A stretch of DNA of 61,846 nucleotides from an uncultured Parabacteroides sp. GTDB lineage: Bacteria > Bacteroidota > Bacteroidia > Bacteroidales > Tannerellaceae. The stretch spans positions 1 to 61,846 of the forward strand of contig CASEGC010000042.1 of the NCBI GenBank assembly GCA_949287365.1. The letters run 5' to 3'. Positions 17,372-28,244 of the stretch are shown here, piece by piece (position 1 is the first letter of the stretch; every line of letters starts with the position of its first letter). The notes below the pieces were generated by a model. That model had not been told where the DNA came from. It was given only the letters and a program-made list of their open reading frames with translations, and searched no databases. The position numbers and the translations under genes are program-made.

Positions 17372-18619
17372 TTAAATTCTTATTTGTCCATTGCCCTCTA
17401 TGACATATTTATAGGTAGTTAGCTCGGGAAGAGCCATCGGGCCGCGGGCGTGTAGTTTTTGCGTGCTTATACCAATCTCCGCACCGAAGCCGAATTGCGC
17501 TCCATCCGTGAACGCCGTGGACGCGTTGGCATATACGCAAGCCGCGTCCACTTGACGTAGGAAACGCCGGATACTTTCCTTGTCTTCGCTGATGATGCTT
17601 TCGCTGTGTTTGGAACCGTAACGGGCGATATGTTCCATGGCGTCATCTAAAGACGAGACCGTACGGATGCTCATCTTATAATCGAGGAACTCAGTCCCGA
17701 AGCTCTTTTCCGTCGCTGGTAGTAGAAGTTCTTTAGGGTAATGTCCGGACAAGGCCATATAAGAGGGATTATCCGCATAGATGATAACGTGATTGTCCGT
17801 CAGCTTACCGCATATATAAGGTAAATCAGATAAACGGTCTTGATGGATAATAAGGCAATCCAAGGCGTTGCAGACGCTGACCCTGCGAGTCTTCGCGTTA
17901 TTTACGATCTCGCGTCCTTTTTCCTTGTCTCCCGCTTTATCGAAATAGGTATGACAAATCCCGGCGCCAGTTTCGATGACCGGCACTTTTGAATGTTCGC
18001 GGACAAAATTGATTAAGGAACCACTGCCTCTGGGTATGATTAAATCGACCCATTTTCTCGCTTCCAATAAGCGAGCCGTCGCTTCCCGTCCAGAAGGAAG
18101 CAACGTGCATATCTCAGGTTCTATATCGTGTGATTTGAGTACGGAATGGATGATATGAACCAACGCCAAATTGGAATGTTCCGCATCCGATCCTCCTTTT
18201 AGGATACAAGCGTTGCCACTTCGGAGACATAAAGAGAACACATCGAAGGTTACGTTCGGGCGTGCCTCATAAACTACTCCTATCACACCGAAAGGGACGG
18301 TAACTTTCTTGATTACCATCCCGTTGGGACGTATAGTCTCGCTTAATACCTTGTTTAAAGGAGAAGGCAACATGGCGACGTTCTCCATATCCGAGGCGAT
18401 ATCGGAAAGACGTCTCTCGGTTAGTTTCAGCCGGTCATATTTGGGGTTTGAGGGATTCATTCTCTCTAAATCATATCGATTCGCTGAGAGAACCTCTACC
18501 GAATGTTCCCTTAAAGCTTGAGCCGTGTCTTTCAAGACATGGCAAATTTCTTGGCCGTCCAGCGTGACGAGTCGCTTGGACGCTTCGGAAGTTCGCTTAA
18601 ATACATCATTTATATCCAT
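17372..18619 (-). CDS. proA: Gamma-glutamyl phosphate reductase
   Basis: Reduces gamma-glutamyl phosphate with NADPH to glutamate semialdehyde, the second step of proline synthesis; 415 residues, normal length. Family features include [39 protein letters not shown] in the cofactor domain, [16 protein letters not shown], the nucleophilic Cys in [11 protein letters not shown], and [20 protein letters not shown] near the end. The start is two bases after the proB stop, so the kinase and reductase are translationally coupled, as expected for an unstable phosphorylated intermediate. Confidence 0.98.
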   Translation of the reverse strand: MDINDVFKRTSEASKRLVTLDGQEICHVLKDTAQALREHSVEVLSANRYDLERMNPSNPKYDRLKLTERRLSDIASDMENVAMLPSPLNKVLSETIRPNGMVIKKVTVPFGVIGVVYEARPNVTFDVFSLCLRSGNACILKGGSDAEHSNLALVHIIHSVLKSHDIEPEICTLLPSGREATARLLEARKWVDLIIPRGSGSLINFVREHSKVPVIETGAGICHTYFDKAGDKEKGREIVNNAKTRRVSVCNALDCLIIHQDRLSDLPYICGKLTDNHVIIYADNPSYMALSGHYPKELLLPATEKSFGTEFLDYKMSIRTVSSLDDAMEHIARYGSKHSESIISEDKESIRRFLRQVDAACVYANASTAFTDGAQFGFGAEIGISTQKLHARGPMALPELTTYKYVIEGNGQIRI

Positions 18620-18621
18620 AA

Positions 18622-19695
18622 TTAATCTAAGTATAAATAATCATAGTGTATGATGGGCTTTAAGTCCCGTTGTCCGATTAGTTTACGGGCATCCTCGCTA
18701 TCGTAAGCCGTACAACCAACGCCTATTTGATTCCCTTCCTCGTTTATGATTTTTACGATATCGTCTTTCTCGAAATCACCCTCGATACGAGTCACGCCCA
18801 CGAGCAATACGCTGGTCGCTTGGGAACCTGTCAACGCTTTTTCCGCTCCAGTATTGATATGAATCTCTCCTTTGGCGAAGCCTTCGGAATGAGCGATCCA
18901 TTTTTTCACGCTACTGACCGGTTTCGAGGCTGGCATAAATCGGGTACAGAGGGTCTCTTTTTCCTTTTCCAATATGTCGAGCAAGATATTTTCCCTTTTC
19001 CCATTGGCGATTATCACGGCGATACCCTCATCCGCTACTTTCCTGGCGATATGATATTTGGTCAGCATTCCTCCTCTTCCGAAAGAAGACTTGTTGGTTT
19101 GGATGTATTTGGACACGTCCGTTTTCCCTTGTTCTATTTTCGGGATTATTGAACTATCCGGATTCGAAGGATCACCGTTATATATGCCATCTATATTGCT
19201 TAGGATAATTAAGACATCCGCTCCCATCATGGTAGCGATTAACCCCGATAATTCATCATTGTCCGTAAACATTAACTCCGTTACGGAAATCGTGTCATTC
19301 TCGTTCACGATAGGGACTACCTTGTTTTCCAGCATGACTTCCATGCAATGTTTCTGATTCAGATAATGCGTGCGGCTGCCGAAACTTTCCTTCGTGGTAA
19401 GGACCTGTCCACAAGTCAATCCATGTTCTCGGAATAGCTCGTAATAACGATTGATTAATTTGGCTTGTCCTACGGCGGAATAGAGTTGACGGGCGGACAC
19501 GGCGTCCAACCGCTTGTTGACTTTTATCTCACTGCGTCCGGAAGCGACTGCTCCAGAGGAAATCAATATAATTTCCCATCCTTGCCGACATAACTCCGCC
19601 ACTTGGTCGACTAAAGCGGACATTCGAGTGATATCGAGCGTGCCATCCTTACGTGCCAAGACATTGCTCCCTATCTTTATCGCGAGGCGCTTCAT
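18622..19695 (-). CDS. proB: Glutamate 5-kinase with PUA domain
   Basis: Phosphorylates glutamate to gamma-glutamyl phosphate, the first and usually proline-inhibited step of proline synthesis. It has 357 residues: an amino acid kinase domain ([82 protein letters not shown]) followed by a C-terminal PUA domain from about residue 270 ([14 protein letters not shown]...). It begins 10 bp after the acyl-CoA synthetase gene and abuts proA. Confidence 0.97.
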   Translation of the reverse strand: MKRLAIKIGSNVLARKDGTLDITRMSALVDQVAELCRQGWEIILISSGAVASGRSEIKVNKRLDAVSARQLYSAVGQAKLINRYYELFREHGLTCGQVLTTKESFGSRTHYLNQKHCMEVMLENKVVPIVNENDTISVTELMFTDNDELSGLIATMMGADVLIILSNIDGIYNGDPSNPDSSIIPKIEQGKTDVSKYIQTNKSSFGRGGMLTKYHIARKVADEGIAVIIANGKRENILLDILEKEKETLCTRFMPASKPVSSVKKWIAHSEGFAKGEIHINTGAEKALTGSQATSVLLVGVTRIEGDFEKDDIVKIINEEGNQIGVGCTAYDSEDARKLIGQRDLKPIIHYDYLYLD

Positions 19696-19705
19696 GAGTT
19701 ATGAT

Positions 19706-21361
19706 TTAATTATTGTCTTTTTCCCTGATTTCCACCCTGCGGATTTTACCGCTAATCGTTTTAGGCAGTTCGTTCACGAACTCTACTACACGGGGATATT
19801 TGTAAGGAGCCGTGACTTTTTTGACGTGGTCTTGCAACTCTTTCACCAAGGCATCTCCCGCTTTGTCCTTGTAATCTTTCGCCAATACGATCGTGGCCTT
19901 CACCACTTGTCCGCGGATCTCGTCCGGCACGCCTGTGATCGCGCATTCCACTACCGCGGGATGCGTCATAAGAGCGCTTTCTACCTCAAACGGACCGATA
20001 CGATATCCGGAACTCTTGATTACGTCGTCCGCGCGGCCTACGAACCAAAAATAGCCATCCTCGTCCCGCCAAGCCACGTCGCCCGTATAATAAAGTCCAT
20101 CGTGCCAGACCTCTCGTGTACGTTCCGCGTCCCGATAATATTCCTTGAACAATCCGATAGGCTTACCGTTTGCCGTATGGATTACGATTTGTCCTTGTTC
20201 TCCATCTTCCGCGCGAGTTCCATCGGGACGTAATAAATCCACCTCGTATTGTGGATTAGGCACGCCCATCGAGCCCGGTTTGGGTTCCATCCACGGGAAT
20301 GTCGCTATGGTCAATGTGGTTTCTGTTTGTCCGAAGCCCTCCATCAACTTGATTCCGGTCAGTTTGTAGAACGTATCGAATACCGCGGGGTTCAAAGCTT
20401 CTCCCGCTATCGTGCAATATTGTAATGAAGATAGGTCATATTTCGTCAGGTCCTCACGTATCAAGAAACGGAAAATCGTAGGAGGAGCGCAAAGCGAGGT
20501 GATATGATATTCTTGTATCATCCGTAACATGTCCGCCGGCGTGAATTTCTCGTGGTCATATACGAATACGGTCGCTCCGGCGATCCATTGTCCGTACAAT
20601 TTCCCCCATACGGCTTTTCCCCATCCGGTATCGGCGATAGTCAAATGCAGGCTGTCTTCATGCAAGTTATGCCAAAAGCTGCCGGTTACGATATGCCCCA
20701 ACGGATAGGTGAAGTCATGTGCCACCATTTTGGGTTCTCCCGTCGTGCCCGAAGTGAAATACATTAAAGAGATATCATCGTTGCTGTTTGGATGGGAGGG
20801 GCGTATGAATGGAGCCGCGTTCTCGATTCCTTCGTGGAAATTCTTGAATCCTTCCGGTACTTCCGGGCCTACGGAGACGAGGATGCTTACGCTGGGCGAC
20901 TCGGGCATGGCGTCGATGACATGTTTCGTGATCACCTCTTCGCCAGCGCAAATAATCGCCTTGATGTCAGCGGCGTTCGCGCGATAAACGATATCTTTCT
21001 TGGTCAATAAGTGAGTGGCCGGGATGACGGTCGCTCCTAATTTATGCAAGGCGATGATGGAAAACCAGAACTCGTAGCGACGTTTCAGTATCAGCATCAC
21101 CATGTCACCGTGTCCGATACCCAACGACTGGAAATAGGAAGCGGTTTGGTCCGTGTATCGTTTCATGTCGGCGAAGGTGAAATCCACGTGCTGTCCATGG
21201 TCGTTCGTCCAGCAAAGGGCTTTCTTGTCCGGTCGTTCCGCGGCCCACGCGTCTACCACGTCATAGCCGAAATTGAAGTTCTCCGGTACCTTTATCTTGA
21301 AATTCTTTTTGAAATCCTCTTGCGACTCGAAGGTCGTTTTATCTATGAATCGTTCTAACAT
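19706..21361 (-). CDS. AMP-forming acyl-CoA synthetase (acetyl/medium-chain type)
   Basis: A 551-residue ANL-superfamily enzyme that activates a carboxylate as acyl-AMP and transfers it to CoA. Motifs: P-loop [64 protein letters not shown] and the catalytic Lys near the end in [11 protein letters not shown]. The substrate is probably a short- or medium-chain acid but cannot be fixed from sequence. It starts four bases after the XRE-cupin regulator gene, a pairing that suggests that protein controls this enzyme. It is followed 10 bp later by proB. Confidence 0.93.
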   Translation of the reverse strand: MLERFIDKTTFESQEDFKKNFKIKVPENFNFGYDVVDAWAAERPDKKALCWTNDHGQHVDFTFADMKRYTDQTASYFQSLGIGHGDMVMLILKRRYEFWFSIIALHKLGATVIPATHLLTKKDIVYRANAADIKAIICAGEEVITKHVIDAMPESPSVSILVSVGPEVPEGFKNFHEGIENAAPFIRPSHPNSNDDISLMYFTSGTTGEPKMVAHDFTYPLGHIVTGSFWHNLHEDSLHLTIADTGWGKAVWGKLYGQWIAGATVFVYDHEKFTPADMLRMIQEYHITSLCAPPTIFRFLIREDLTKYDLSSLQYCTIAGEALNPAVFDTFYKLTGIKLMEGFGQTETTLTIATFPWMEPKPGSMGVPNPQYEVDLLRPDGTRAEDGEQGQIVIHTANGKPIGLFKEYYRDAERTREVWHDGLYYTGDVAWRDEDGYFWFVGRADDVIKSSGYRIGPFEVESALMTHPAVVECAITGVPDEIRGQVVKATIVLAKDYKDKAGDALVKELQDHVKKVTAPYKYPRVVEFVNELPKTISGKIRRVEIREKDNN

Positions 21362-21365
21362 ATTA

Positions 21366-21920
21366 TCAAATGATTATCGCCAAAAACATAACTTTCTCTC
21401 CGTCCAAGGCTTTCATGCCATGCGGTAGCTCGGAATTGAAATAAATGCTGTCTCCCTTTTCGAGTATTAGCTCCTTTCCGTTGATTTGCAATGCCATACG
21501 TCCGCTAAGTATCATGTTGTATTCTTGTCCCGGATGGGAATTAAGATAGATAGGCTCGTCCTCAGGCTTAGGATGCACGGTCACGAGGAAAGGGTCCGCC
21601 TTTCGTCCCGCGAAGCCGGCGGCGAGCGACTGGTATTTGTAGGCCTTCGTGCGTTCTACCGCGATGCCTTTTCCCTTTCGGGTGATGAAATAGGTATTCA
21701 TCTTGGGTTCGTCGCCGAACATCAATGTCGTTAATTCCACGCCGTATGCTTGGGCGATTTGGTGCAATACACTGACGGAGATGTCTACCGTGCCGCTTTC
21801 CAACCGCAAGTATTCCTTGGTGGAAAGATGGCATACTTTCGCCATTTCCTCGGGCGAGACCTCCAACGCGTCCCGTAATCCCGCCAAGCGTTCCGCTATT
21901 TGTCGTATCTGTTCGTTCAT
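21366..21920 (-). CDS. XRE-family regulator with C-terminal cupin domain
   Basis: A 184-residue transcription factor. The N-terminal helix-turn-helix spans about residues 8-62 ([32 protein letters not shown]...[23 protein letters not shown]). The C-terminal cupin barrel ([44 protein letters not shown]) likely senses a small molecule. It is immediately upstream of the acyl-CoA synthetase gene, so the ligand may be an organic acid or acyl-CoA, which is inference. It lies inside the proC-proB-proA unit. Confidence 0.92.
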   Translation of the reverse strand: MNEQIRQIAERLAGLRDALEVSPEEMAKVCHLSTKEYLRLESGTVDISVSVLHQIAQAYGVELTTLMFGDEPKMNTYFITRKGKGIAVERTKAYKYQSLAAGFAGRKADPFLVTVHPKPEDEPIYLNSHPGQEYNMILSGRMALQINGKELILEKGDSIYFNSELPHGMKALDGEKVMFLAIII

Positions 21921-21929
21921 TTTCTTTAT

Positions 21930-22766
21930 TTATAATGTTTCGTCTCGCCAAAGGTAGGAATAAAAAGCAAAAGAACGCGTTTCTTCCTTGATTAAAATCA
22001 TTTGTTTGGGGGCGGTTTCATCGGTTTTATCGGTGATGCTTTCCTTTGTCTTTGACAAGGATGACCTTGAGGTGCGGTCTTTAAGCATTTTCCAGCCGAT
22101 AGGCGTGAGGAATAACTCGAATTGCGTGGTACGATGTTTCCACGTCAGCAGGTCGATAGGACGTCGCAAGTATTTCTTTATGGTCGTGTACCACCAGCCC
22201 GGGAAAGACAGGGCCGATACCGCATGACTATCAACCACTTTTCGTAATCGTGCGATGCGTTCCTTAATTTCCTGCCTCTCCAATCTTGAGGGTTTGTCAT
22301 ACGTCACGTAGCACGAGGTGTAATATCCTTGGCGTGTGAAAGGCTCCAACAATCGCCACTCCGGGCTTTCCAATATGAATTGCCGTTTGTCCAATCGGTA
22401 ACGGGCGCGCAAGCGTTCCATCTCATCCAATATATCGTCACGGTTGGTCGAATCCATATTCTTGATATCCAGCCAAAAGTGGCGTCCGTTATCTCGTGGG
22501 CTTTGGGCCAGGATGGAGTCGAGGGGAAGAGCGTACGACGTACTCACGTCGTGGGTCACGTCGAAGCGATTGTCCTTGCGGAATACGACATCTATCTCCA
22601 CGTTGGGATAACGGGGACTCTTTTCGATGAACTTTTCCACGGTGTTACAACGGTGCAGCCAAAGCTTGTCCGGATGCTTGTCGATATTGAATGCCGAAAG
22701 GAGGCATCCCGCGATACCGACAAGCGTCAGGATTATACCGCTTATTTTAAAAGCCTTTTTTCTCAT
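21930..22766 (-). CDS. Membrane-anchored phosphodiesterase-like protein (GDPD/PLC-like fold)
   Basis: A 278-residue protein with one N-terminal hydrophobic segment (KISGIILTLVGIAGCLLSAF) that anchors or exports it. The next part fits the TIM-barrel phosphodiesterase pattern of glycerophosphodiester phosphodiesterases: LWLHRCNTVEKF, VEIDVVF, FDVTHD and HFWLDIKN give the expected His, Asn, Glu/Asp and His-Asp positions. The C-terminal 60 residues are Lys/Ser/Thr-rich and unlike the family. The catalytic claim is tentative. It lies 20 bp after proC and 10 bp before the regulator. Confidence 0.65.
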   Translation of the reverse strand: MRKKAFKISGIILTLVGIAGCLLSAFNIDKHPDKLWLHRCNTVEKFIEKSPRYPNVEIDVVFRKDNRFDVTHDVSTSYALPLDSILAQSPRDNGRHFWLDIKNMDSTNRDDILDEMERLRARYRLDKRQFILESPEWRLLEPFTRQGYYTSCYVTYDKPSRLERQEIKERIARLRKVVDSHAVSALSFPGWWYTTIKKYLRRPIDLLTWKHRTTQFELFLTPIGWKMLKDRTSRSSLSKTKESITDKTDETAPKQMILIKEETRSFAFYSYLWRDETL

Positions 22767-22785
22767 GGGAAAGTCGCCAGTCCGG

Positions 22786-23589
22786 TCATTCGCAAGCTTT
22801 CAGTCCCTGTATCACGGCGGAGGTGAAGCCCGCCCGTTCCATCTCGTTCAGACCTTTGATGGTGATGCCTCCAGGGGTCGTCACTTTGTCTATTTCCTCC
22901 TCCGGATTGTTCCCTTTGGCGAGCAGGAGCTCCGCCGCGCCTTTCACCGTATAGGCCACTATCTCTTGGGCTTGCCGCGGATAGAACCCCAATTCCACGC
23001 CGCCTTCCATCGCGGCGCGGATATAGCGGAGGGCGAAAGCTATGCCGCAAGAGGCCAAGGCTGTTCCGGCGCTCATCAGCCGTTCCTCTATCAGCATGGC
23101 GTGCCCCAGTTCGTTGAAAATGTCGAGAACCGTGTTTATCCGCTCTTTGGAGGCGTTGCGGGCGGCGATGAAAGTCATGCCGCTCATTATTTCTATCGCC
23201 GTGTTGGGCATGACCCGGAAGAGCGTGGGGGCCGCTACCGAATCCAAATCCGCGTTCTTGGTCAGGCACGCGTATAGGGTGTCGAGCGTGACGCCTGCCG
23301 CCACGGACAGGAAGATTTGTTTCTCGAAATCCAGCGCGGGCCTGATTTCCTTGATGACGTTTTCGATAAGCCAAGGTTTCACCGCGAGGAGGACGATGTC
23401 CGCTCTCCGGGCCGCTTCCTTGTTGTCGTGGGTCAATACGAACTTGGGATTGAACGAACGCAATTTCTCCAGCGTGGTGTCCGATAAGGCGGTACACGTG
23501 ATGTCCGACGCGTCGAACATCGAGCTTTTCGACAGGCCGCGGGCTATCGCTCCGCCCATATTGCCCGAACCTATGATCGCTATTTTCAT
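22786..23589 (-). CDS. proC: Pyrroline-5-carboxylate reductase
   Basis: Last step of proline synthesis, reducing pyrroline-5-carboxylate with NAD(P)H. It has 267 residues from MKIAIIGSGNMGGAIARG, which carries the Rossmann GxGxxG. Another ATG (MTKTYHK) lies seven codons upstream at 23610, and the frame is open to 23658, but a promoter box at 23628-23635 rules out the longest version. Other signatures are VLLAVKPW, VAAGVTLDTL, VMPNTA, and the C-terminal LMSAGTALASCGIAFALRYIRAAMEGGVELG and TTPGGITIKGLNEMERAG. First gene of the seven-gene unit ending at argF'. Confidence 0.97.
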   Translation of the reverse strand: MKIAIIGSGNMGGAIARGLSKSSMFDASDITCTALSDTTLEKLRSFNPKFVLTHDNKEAARRADIVLLAVKPWLIENVIKEIRPALDFEKQIFLSVAAGVTLDTLYACLTKNADLDSVAAPTLFRVMPNTAIEIMSGMTFIAARNASKERINTVLDIFNELGHAMLIEERLMSAGTALASCGIAFALRYIRAAMEGGVELGFYPRQAQEIVAYTVKGAAELLLAKGNNPEEEIDKVTTPGGITIKGLNEMERAGFTSAVIQGLKACE

Positions 23590-23627
23590 TTTATGATAAG
23601 TTTTAGTCATGTTTGTTTCCGATAGGA

Positions 23628-23635
23628 CAAATTTA
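23628..23635 (-). promoter_or_regulatory. -7 box of the proC unit
   Basis: TAAATTTG on the minus strand (complement CAAATTTA), a perfect TAnnTTTG, with a weak T-rich -33 region. It is 18 bp from the 23610 ATG and 39 bp from the 23589 ATG. Confidence 0.6.
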
Positions 23636-23710
23636 CGAAAGAGATATGGAAAAGTCATTAAGCTCCTGGAAATCTTTTGGAAGTCGGCGGAAAAAATGGA
23701 AAAGCCGCTA

Positions 23711-23810
23711 AGGAAAAGTCTATCTTTAGGCTGCGGATATGTATCTTTAGCTTAAAGATATGTATCTTTAGGTTGCAGATATGTATCTTTAGGCTAAAGA
23801 TAGAGAATTT
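23711..23810 (+). repeat. Dispersed palindromic repeat element, copy C (three 21-bp units)
   Basis: Units at 23733-23753, 23754-23774 and 23775-23795, with AGGAAAAGTCTATCTTTAGG to the left and CTAAAGATAGAGAATTT to the right. It lies in the gap between the lpxA 3' end and proC (23590-24033), which otherwise holds the proC promoter and the lpxA terminator. Confidence 0.9.
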
Positions 23811-23937
23811 ATCGGCATATCATGGACTTTTATCCATGGCCTTTTGGGTTTTTCTCCGCTTCGTTTCCCTTTTTCTCTTATATCGAACTCACGTGTTTCA
23901 TGTATTAGCTCGTGGGAAAATGTTGGCTAAAGGCCAT

Positions 23938-23972
23938 AAAAGAAGCCGGACTCGAAGAATCCAGCTTCTTTT
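23938..23972 (-). terminator. Terminator after lpxA
   Basis: On the minus strand AAAGAAGCTGGA pairs with TCCGGCTTCTTTT (one mismatch) around a short loop. It is T-rich on both sides, so it may act in both directions. Confidence 0.8.
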
Positions 23973-24033
23973 AGGATAAACCGACGTGAGTCGTGTCGAA
24001 CTCTCGTTGGCTTATATATTAAAAAGAGAGTGT

Positions 24034-24822
24034 TTATAATTCGTCGATAGACCCGCGGACGATGCCTCGCTTGGAGCTCTTGATGAAATCGAGAATCAAG
24101 TCGCGTTCCTCGCAAGGCTCGTACTCCGTCTCGATGGCTCTCAACGCGTCGGTGTTGTTCAACCCGCGCGTGTAGAGCGTACGGTAGATATCCTGTATCA
24201 GGAAGACCTGCTGGTTCGTGAAGCCCCTGCGACGTAATCCCACGATATTGATACCGCAATAGGCGATTGGGTCGCGGCCTACCAACGTGTAGGGCGGGAT
24301 GTCCTTCCCGATGCGTGAGCCTCCTTGTATCATCACGTGCTTGGAGATGCGGGTGAACTGGTGCACGAGCGTGCCACCGCTCACGATGGCGTAATCGTCT
24401 ATCTCTACCTCGCCCGCGATTTGCGAGGCGTTGCCGATAATGACATGGTCTTTCACGACACAGTCGTGCGCCACGTGCGAGTAGGCCATGATGAGGCAAT
24501 CGTTCCCAACGATGGTCTTTCCCTTAGAGGCCGTGCCCCGGTTAATGGTCACGCACTCGCGTATCGTCGTGTTATCTCCGATTTCCGCCGTCGTGACCTC
24601 GCCTTTGAATTTCAGGTCTTGTGGGATGCCGGCGATAACCGCTCCGGGGAAAATCCGGCAGTTCTTACCGATTCGCGCGCCATCAAGTATCACCGCATGC
24701 GGGAATACGTGGCAGTTATCGCCGATAATCACGTCTTTCTCGATTACGGCGAAAGGGTCGATGGTCACGTTCGCGCCAAGCTTGGCTTCGGGATGGATAA
24801 CCGCTAATGGGGATATATTCAT
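24034..24822 (-). CDS. lpxA: UDP-N-acetylglucosamine acyltransferase
   Basis: First acylation of lipid A synthesis, transferring a hydroxyacyl chain from ACP to the 3-OH of UDP-GlcNAc in the cytoplasm. It has 262 residues. The left-handed beta-helix hexapeptides are evident (ISPLAVIHPEAKLGANVTIDPFAVI...), the catalytic base is His119 in SHVAHDC, and the helical C-terminus follows VGLRRRGF. Last gene of the lpxD - lpxC/fabZ - lpxA series, 22 bp after lpxC/fabZ and followed by a terminator. Confidence 0.97.
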   Translation of the reverse strand: MNISPLAVIHPEAKLGANVTIDPFAVIEKDVIIGDNCHVFPHAVILDGARIGKNCRIFPGAVIAGIPQDLKFKGEVTTAEIGDNTTIRECVTINRGTASKGKTIVGNDCLIMAYSHVAHDCVVKDHVIIGNASQIAGEVEIDDYAIVSGGTLVHQFTRISKHVMIQGGSRIGKDIPPYTLVGRDPIAYCGINIVGLRRRGFTNQQVFLIQDIYRTLYTRGLNNTDALRAIETEYEPCEERDLILDFIKSSKRGIVRGSIDEL

Positions 24823-24844
24823 TTTCGTATAAAGTTCTTTGTCG

Positions 24845-26230
24845 TTATTTGTTCTTTATTATCTGCGCCATGAATTGGGCCTCGCTTACCAGTTTGTCTC
24901 CGACGAACACGTAGCCTTGCATCGTCGAGATGCCGCGACGGATAGGAGCGAGCAGTTCCAGCCGTAAGATTAAAGTGTCTCCCGGCACGACTTTCTGGCG
25001 GAACTTGACGTTATTGATGGTCATGAAATAGGTGGAGTAGCGTTCCGGCTCGTCCACGGAGTTCAAGACGAGCAGGCCGCCTGTCTGCGCCATCGCCTCG
25101 ATTTGGAGGACTCCCGGCATGACCGGCTCTTCCGGAAAATGCCCTTGGAAGAAAGGCTCGTCGGTCGTGATGTTCTTTACGCCTACGATATAATTGCCGC
25201 CAATTTCGATAATCTTGTCCACTAATTGGAACGGATAGCGATGAGGCAGCAACTCCCGAATACGGTTGACATCCATGATAGGTGTCTGCTCGGGATTGTA
25301 CATGGGGGCTTGTATGTTGTTTATCTTGATGTCCTTACGGATTACGCGAGCCAACTGATTGTTGATTTTGTGTCCTGGTCGGGTGGCGATGATACGTCCC
25401 CGTATCGGTTTACCGATTAGGGCGATGTCGCCGAGCACGTCAATCAGCTTGTGGCGCGCCGGTTCGTTGTTGTAGACAAGAGGCTCGTTGTTCACGTAGC
25501 CCAGTTCCTGCAGGTTCTTGTGTGGGAGATTCATCATGTCCGCTAGTTTGTCTAACGACTCCTGTGGTATCATCTGGTCGTAGATGACGATTGCGTTGTC
25601 CAGATCACCACCTTTAATTAAGTTGTTCTTTAAAAGCGTCTCCACTTCCCGGACAAACACGAACGTACGTGACGACGCTATCTCTTTCGGGAATTCGCTT
25701 AAATCATTCATTGTGGCGAATTGATTAGACAATACGGGAGAATCGAATGATATCAAGACGTTCACGCAGAACTTGTCGTCGGGAAGAATCATGATCGAGG
25801 AACCGGACTCTTCGTCTTTTACCTCGACTTTATGTTTAACGATATAAAAATCTTTCGGGGCGTTTTGTTCAACGGTCCCTACCTTGAGAATCCCTTCCGA
25901 AAAGAAACGGGAACTTCCGTCCAATATCGGGAATTCGGGTGCGTTCACCTCGATGAGGCAATTGTCTATCTCATGGGCATACAATGCGGCCATGGCGTGC
26001 TCGATCGTCCCTACTTGGACATCGTTCTTGCATAAGACTGTTCCCCGTTGCGTACACGTGACGTTTTCGGCCACGGCATCGATGGTCGGTTGTCCTTCCA
26101 AGTCAACACGTTTAATCTTATATCCGTGGTTCTCAGGTGCGGGATTGAAAGTGATTTCGATATCTAATCCCGTATGTAACCCTTTCCCTTTTAAAGAGAA
26201 ACTAGCCGCGAGCGTTTTCTGTTTTTGCAT
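24845..26230 (-). CDS. lpxC/fabZ: Fused UDP-3-O-acyl-GlcNAc deacetylase / 3-hydroxyacyl-ACP dehydratase
   Basis: A 461-residue natural fusion typical of Bacteroidetes. Residues 1 to about 305 are LpxC, the zinc deacetylase and committed step of lipid A synthesis: SLKGKGLHTG (12-21), zinc His78 in GTIEHAMAAL, zinc ligands H260 and D264 in ARHKLIDVLGD, and H287 in RPGHKINNQ. Residues about 318 to 461 are FabZ, dehydrating hydroxyacyl-ACP: LLPHRYPFQLVDKI, catalytic His364 in QGHFPEEPVMPGVLQIEAMAQ, and Glu378. The two halves compete for the same hydroxyacyl-ACP pool, so fusion fixes their ratio. Six bases separate it from lpxD. Confidence 0.98.
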   Translation of the reverse strand: MQKQKTLAASFSLKGKGLHTGLDIEITFNPAPENHGYKIKRVDLEGQPTIDAVAENVTCTQRGTVLCKNDVQVGTIEHAMAALYAHEIDNCLIEVNAPEFPILDGSSRFFSEGILKVGTVEQNAPKDFYIVKHKVEVKDEESGSSIMILPDDKFCVNVLISFDSPVLSNQFATMNDLSEFPKEIASSRTFVFVREVETLLKNNLIKGGDLDNAIVIYDQMIPQESLDKLADMMNLPHKNLQELGYVNNEPLVYNNEPARHKLIDVLGDIALIGKPIRGRIIATRPGHKINNQLARVIRKDIKINNIQAPMYNPEQTPIMDVNRIRELLPHRYPFQLVDKIIEIGGNYIVGVKNITTDEPFFQGHFPEEPVMPGVLQIEAMAQTGGLLVLNSVDEPERYSTYFMTINNVKFRQKVVPGDTLILRLELLAPIRRGISTMQGYVFVGDKLVSEAQFMAQIIKNK

Positions 26231-26236
26231 AGGTCC

Positions 26237-27280
26237 TTATTGTTTATTGATTTCTTTCCTAAGTAGTTCGATATCCCGTTGCATCTGTCCCAGCATACGA
26301 TACATGTCCGGAAGTCGGTTGAATATGGCGCTGGAGCGCATGAAGTTCTTCGCGTTGATGGCTGGAGCGCCCAATAGGGTGGCGGCCTCCTTGACATCAC
26401 TGATTACGCCCGCTTGAGCGCCGAAAACAACGTGGTCGGCGATATGAATATGTCCCGCCAATCCCACTTGTCCGCCAAACATACAATGCTTTCCTATCTT
26501 CACGGAACCGGCGATGCCTACTTGAGCGGCCATGACCGTATTCTCCCCGACTTCAACATTGTGAGCGATTTGCACGAGATTGTCCAGTTTCACCCCTTTC
26601 CGGATAATGGTGGAGTCCATGACCGCCCGGTCGATAGTCGTATTAGCGCCAATCTCGACATTATCCTCGATGATGACGTTACCCAATTGAGGAATCTTTT
26701 TGTAAGTCTCGCCTTCCGGAGCGAACCCGAAACCGTCAGAGCCGATTACGCATCCGGCATGAAGTATGCACTTGTTTCCGATTTTACAGCCCTCATAGAT
26801 GGTGACGTTAGGATAGATGACGCAATTGTCGTCTATCTCCACGTTGTCTCCTATGTAGGCGTGAGGGTATATTTGACAATTATTCCCGATTTTTGCGTTA
26901 TCGCCGATGTAAGCGAAATTCCCGATATAACAATTGTCTCCTAACGTTGCGGAAGTCGCAACGAAAGCGGTGGAGCCTATTCCTACTTTCGCCTTTTTGG
27001 ATTGTTCCACCAAGTTTAGTAACATGGCGAGCGCGGCATAAGCGTTCGGTACCTTTATCAAGGTCGCTTTAACGGGATGCTCAGGTTTGAAATCGTTGTT
27101 GACCAATACAATACTCGCATGTGTATTATAAATATGGTGCGCATATTTCAGATTTGCCAAAAAGGTCAATGTGCCCGGTTTTCCTTCCTCTATTTTAGAA
27201 AAACTGCAAACCTTTACTTCCGGATCGCCTTCAATAGTCCCTTTCAAGAAACCGGCGATTTGTTGAGCAGAGAACTCCAT
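26237..27280 (-). CDS. lpxD: UDP-3-O-(hydroxyacyl)glucosamine N-acyltransferase
   Basis: Third enzyme of lipid A synthesis, N-acylating UDP-3-O-acylglucosamine from acyl-ACP. It has 347 residues: an N-terminal uridine-binding domain ([24 protein letters not shown]) followed by a long hexapeptide-repeat beta-helix, the catalytic His in [14 protein letters not shown], and a C-terminal helix ([20 protein letters not shown]). The gene is 87 bp after pyrF and 6 bp before lpxC/fabZ. Confidence 0.97.
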   Translation of the reverse strand: MEFSAQQIAGFLKGTIEGDPEVKVCSFSKIEEGKPGTLTFLANLKYAHHIYNTHASIVLVNNDFKPEHPVKATLIKVPNAYAALAMLLNLVEQSKKAKVGIGSTAFVATSATLGDNCYIGNFAYIGDNAKIGNNCQIYPHAYIGDNVEIDDNCVIYPNVTIYEGCKIGNKCILHAGCVIGSDGFGFAPEGETYKKIPQLGNVIIEDNVEIGANTTIDRAVMDSTIIRKGVKLDNLVQIAHNVEVGENTVMAAQVGIAGSVKIGKHCMFGGQVGLAGHIHIADHVVFGAQAGVISDVKEAATLLGAPAINAKNFMRSSAIFNRLPDMYRMLGQMQRDIELLRKEINKQ

Positions 27281-27367
27281 CCTTCAATACAATTTATATA
27301 TCTTCGTTAACTCTCAGTTATTTGTCAATCGTTTATCCGCGAAAATGGTGAAAATTATTCAGATAGC

Positions 27368-28210
27368 CTATGCTTTATGAGGAATAATTCCTTTTTCGAG
27401 CAAATAACCGGCCATTTCTTTTTGTACGGCATGCGCTGATTCTCGAGCGGCGTTCGTGAACGCTTCGGTCTTGTCCGCATAGATGATCGCTCGGGAAGAG
27501 TTGACTAAAAGACCGCATTGGTCGTTCATTCCATACCGGACCACTTCCGCCAAACTTCCTCCTTGAGCACCCACGCCCGGGACCAACAAGAAATGATTGG
27601 GAATATATTTACGAATATCCGCAAACATTTTCCCTTGTGTCGCTCCGACTACATACATCATTTGTTCGTCCGTGGCCCATTCCCGCGATTTCTTCAAGAC
27701 TTTTTCGAAAAGACGTTCGCCGTTCGAGTCTTCAGTTAATTGGAAATCGTGTGAACCTTTGTTGGAGGTCAACGCCAGCAGGATAACCCACGCTTCCGGG
27801 TAAAGCAAGAAAGGCTTTACGCTATCTTCGCCCATGTAAGGAGCTACCGTTACGGCATCCACCTTGATATGGTCGAAGAATGAACGGGCGTACATCTCTG
27901 ACGTATTACCGATATCTCCGCGTTTCGCGTCGGCGATGATGAATTGGTCTGGATAGTTTTCTCTCAAATAGGCCACCGTTTTCTCGAAAGCGATGATACC
28001 TTTCACTCCCTCGCTCTCATAGAACGCCATGTTGGGCTTGTAAGCGATGCAATAATCGGCGGTAGCGTCGATAATCGCTTTATTGAAAGCGAATATCGGA
28101 TCCTCCTTGGTCAGCAAATGCTGGGGAATCTTCTTTATATCTGTGTCTAATCCTACGCAAAGGAAGGATTGTTTTTTCTTGATGTTCTCGAAAAGTTGTT
28201 GTTTGTTCAT
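27368..28210 (-). CDS. pyrF: Orotidine 5'-phosphate decarboxylase
   Basis: Decarboxylates OMP to UMP, the last step of pyrimidine synthesis. At 280 residues it belongs to the longer PyrF subgroup. The catalytic Lys-Asp pair is in [19 protein letters not shown]. Other barrel segments are [13 protein letters not shown] near the start, [12 protein letters not shown] and [13 protein letters not shown]. It lies between prfA (34 bp) and lpxD (87 bp) on the same strand. Confidence 0.96.
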   Translation of the reverse strand: MNKQQLFENIKKKQSFLCVGLDTDIKKIPQHLLTKEDPIFAFNKAIIDATADYCIAYKPNMAFYESEGVKGIIAFEKTVAYLRENYPDQFIIADAKRGDIGNTSEMYARSFFDHIKVDAVTVAPYMGEDSVKPFLLYPEAWVILLALTSNKGSHDFQLTEDSNGERLFEKVLKKSREWATDEQMMYVVGATQGKMFADIRKYIPNHFLLVPGVGAQGGSLAEVVRYGMNDQCGLLVNSSRAIIYADKTEAFTNAARESAHAVQKEMAGYLLEKGIIPHKA

Positions 28211-28244
28211 AATCTTGCGTAAAAATGAAATGGTGAAAAGTATT

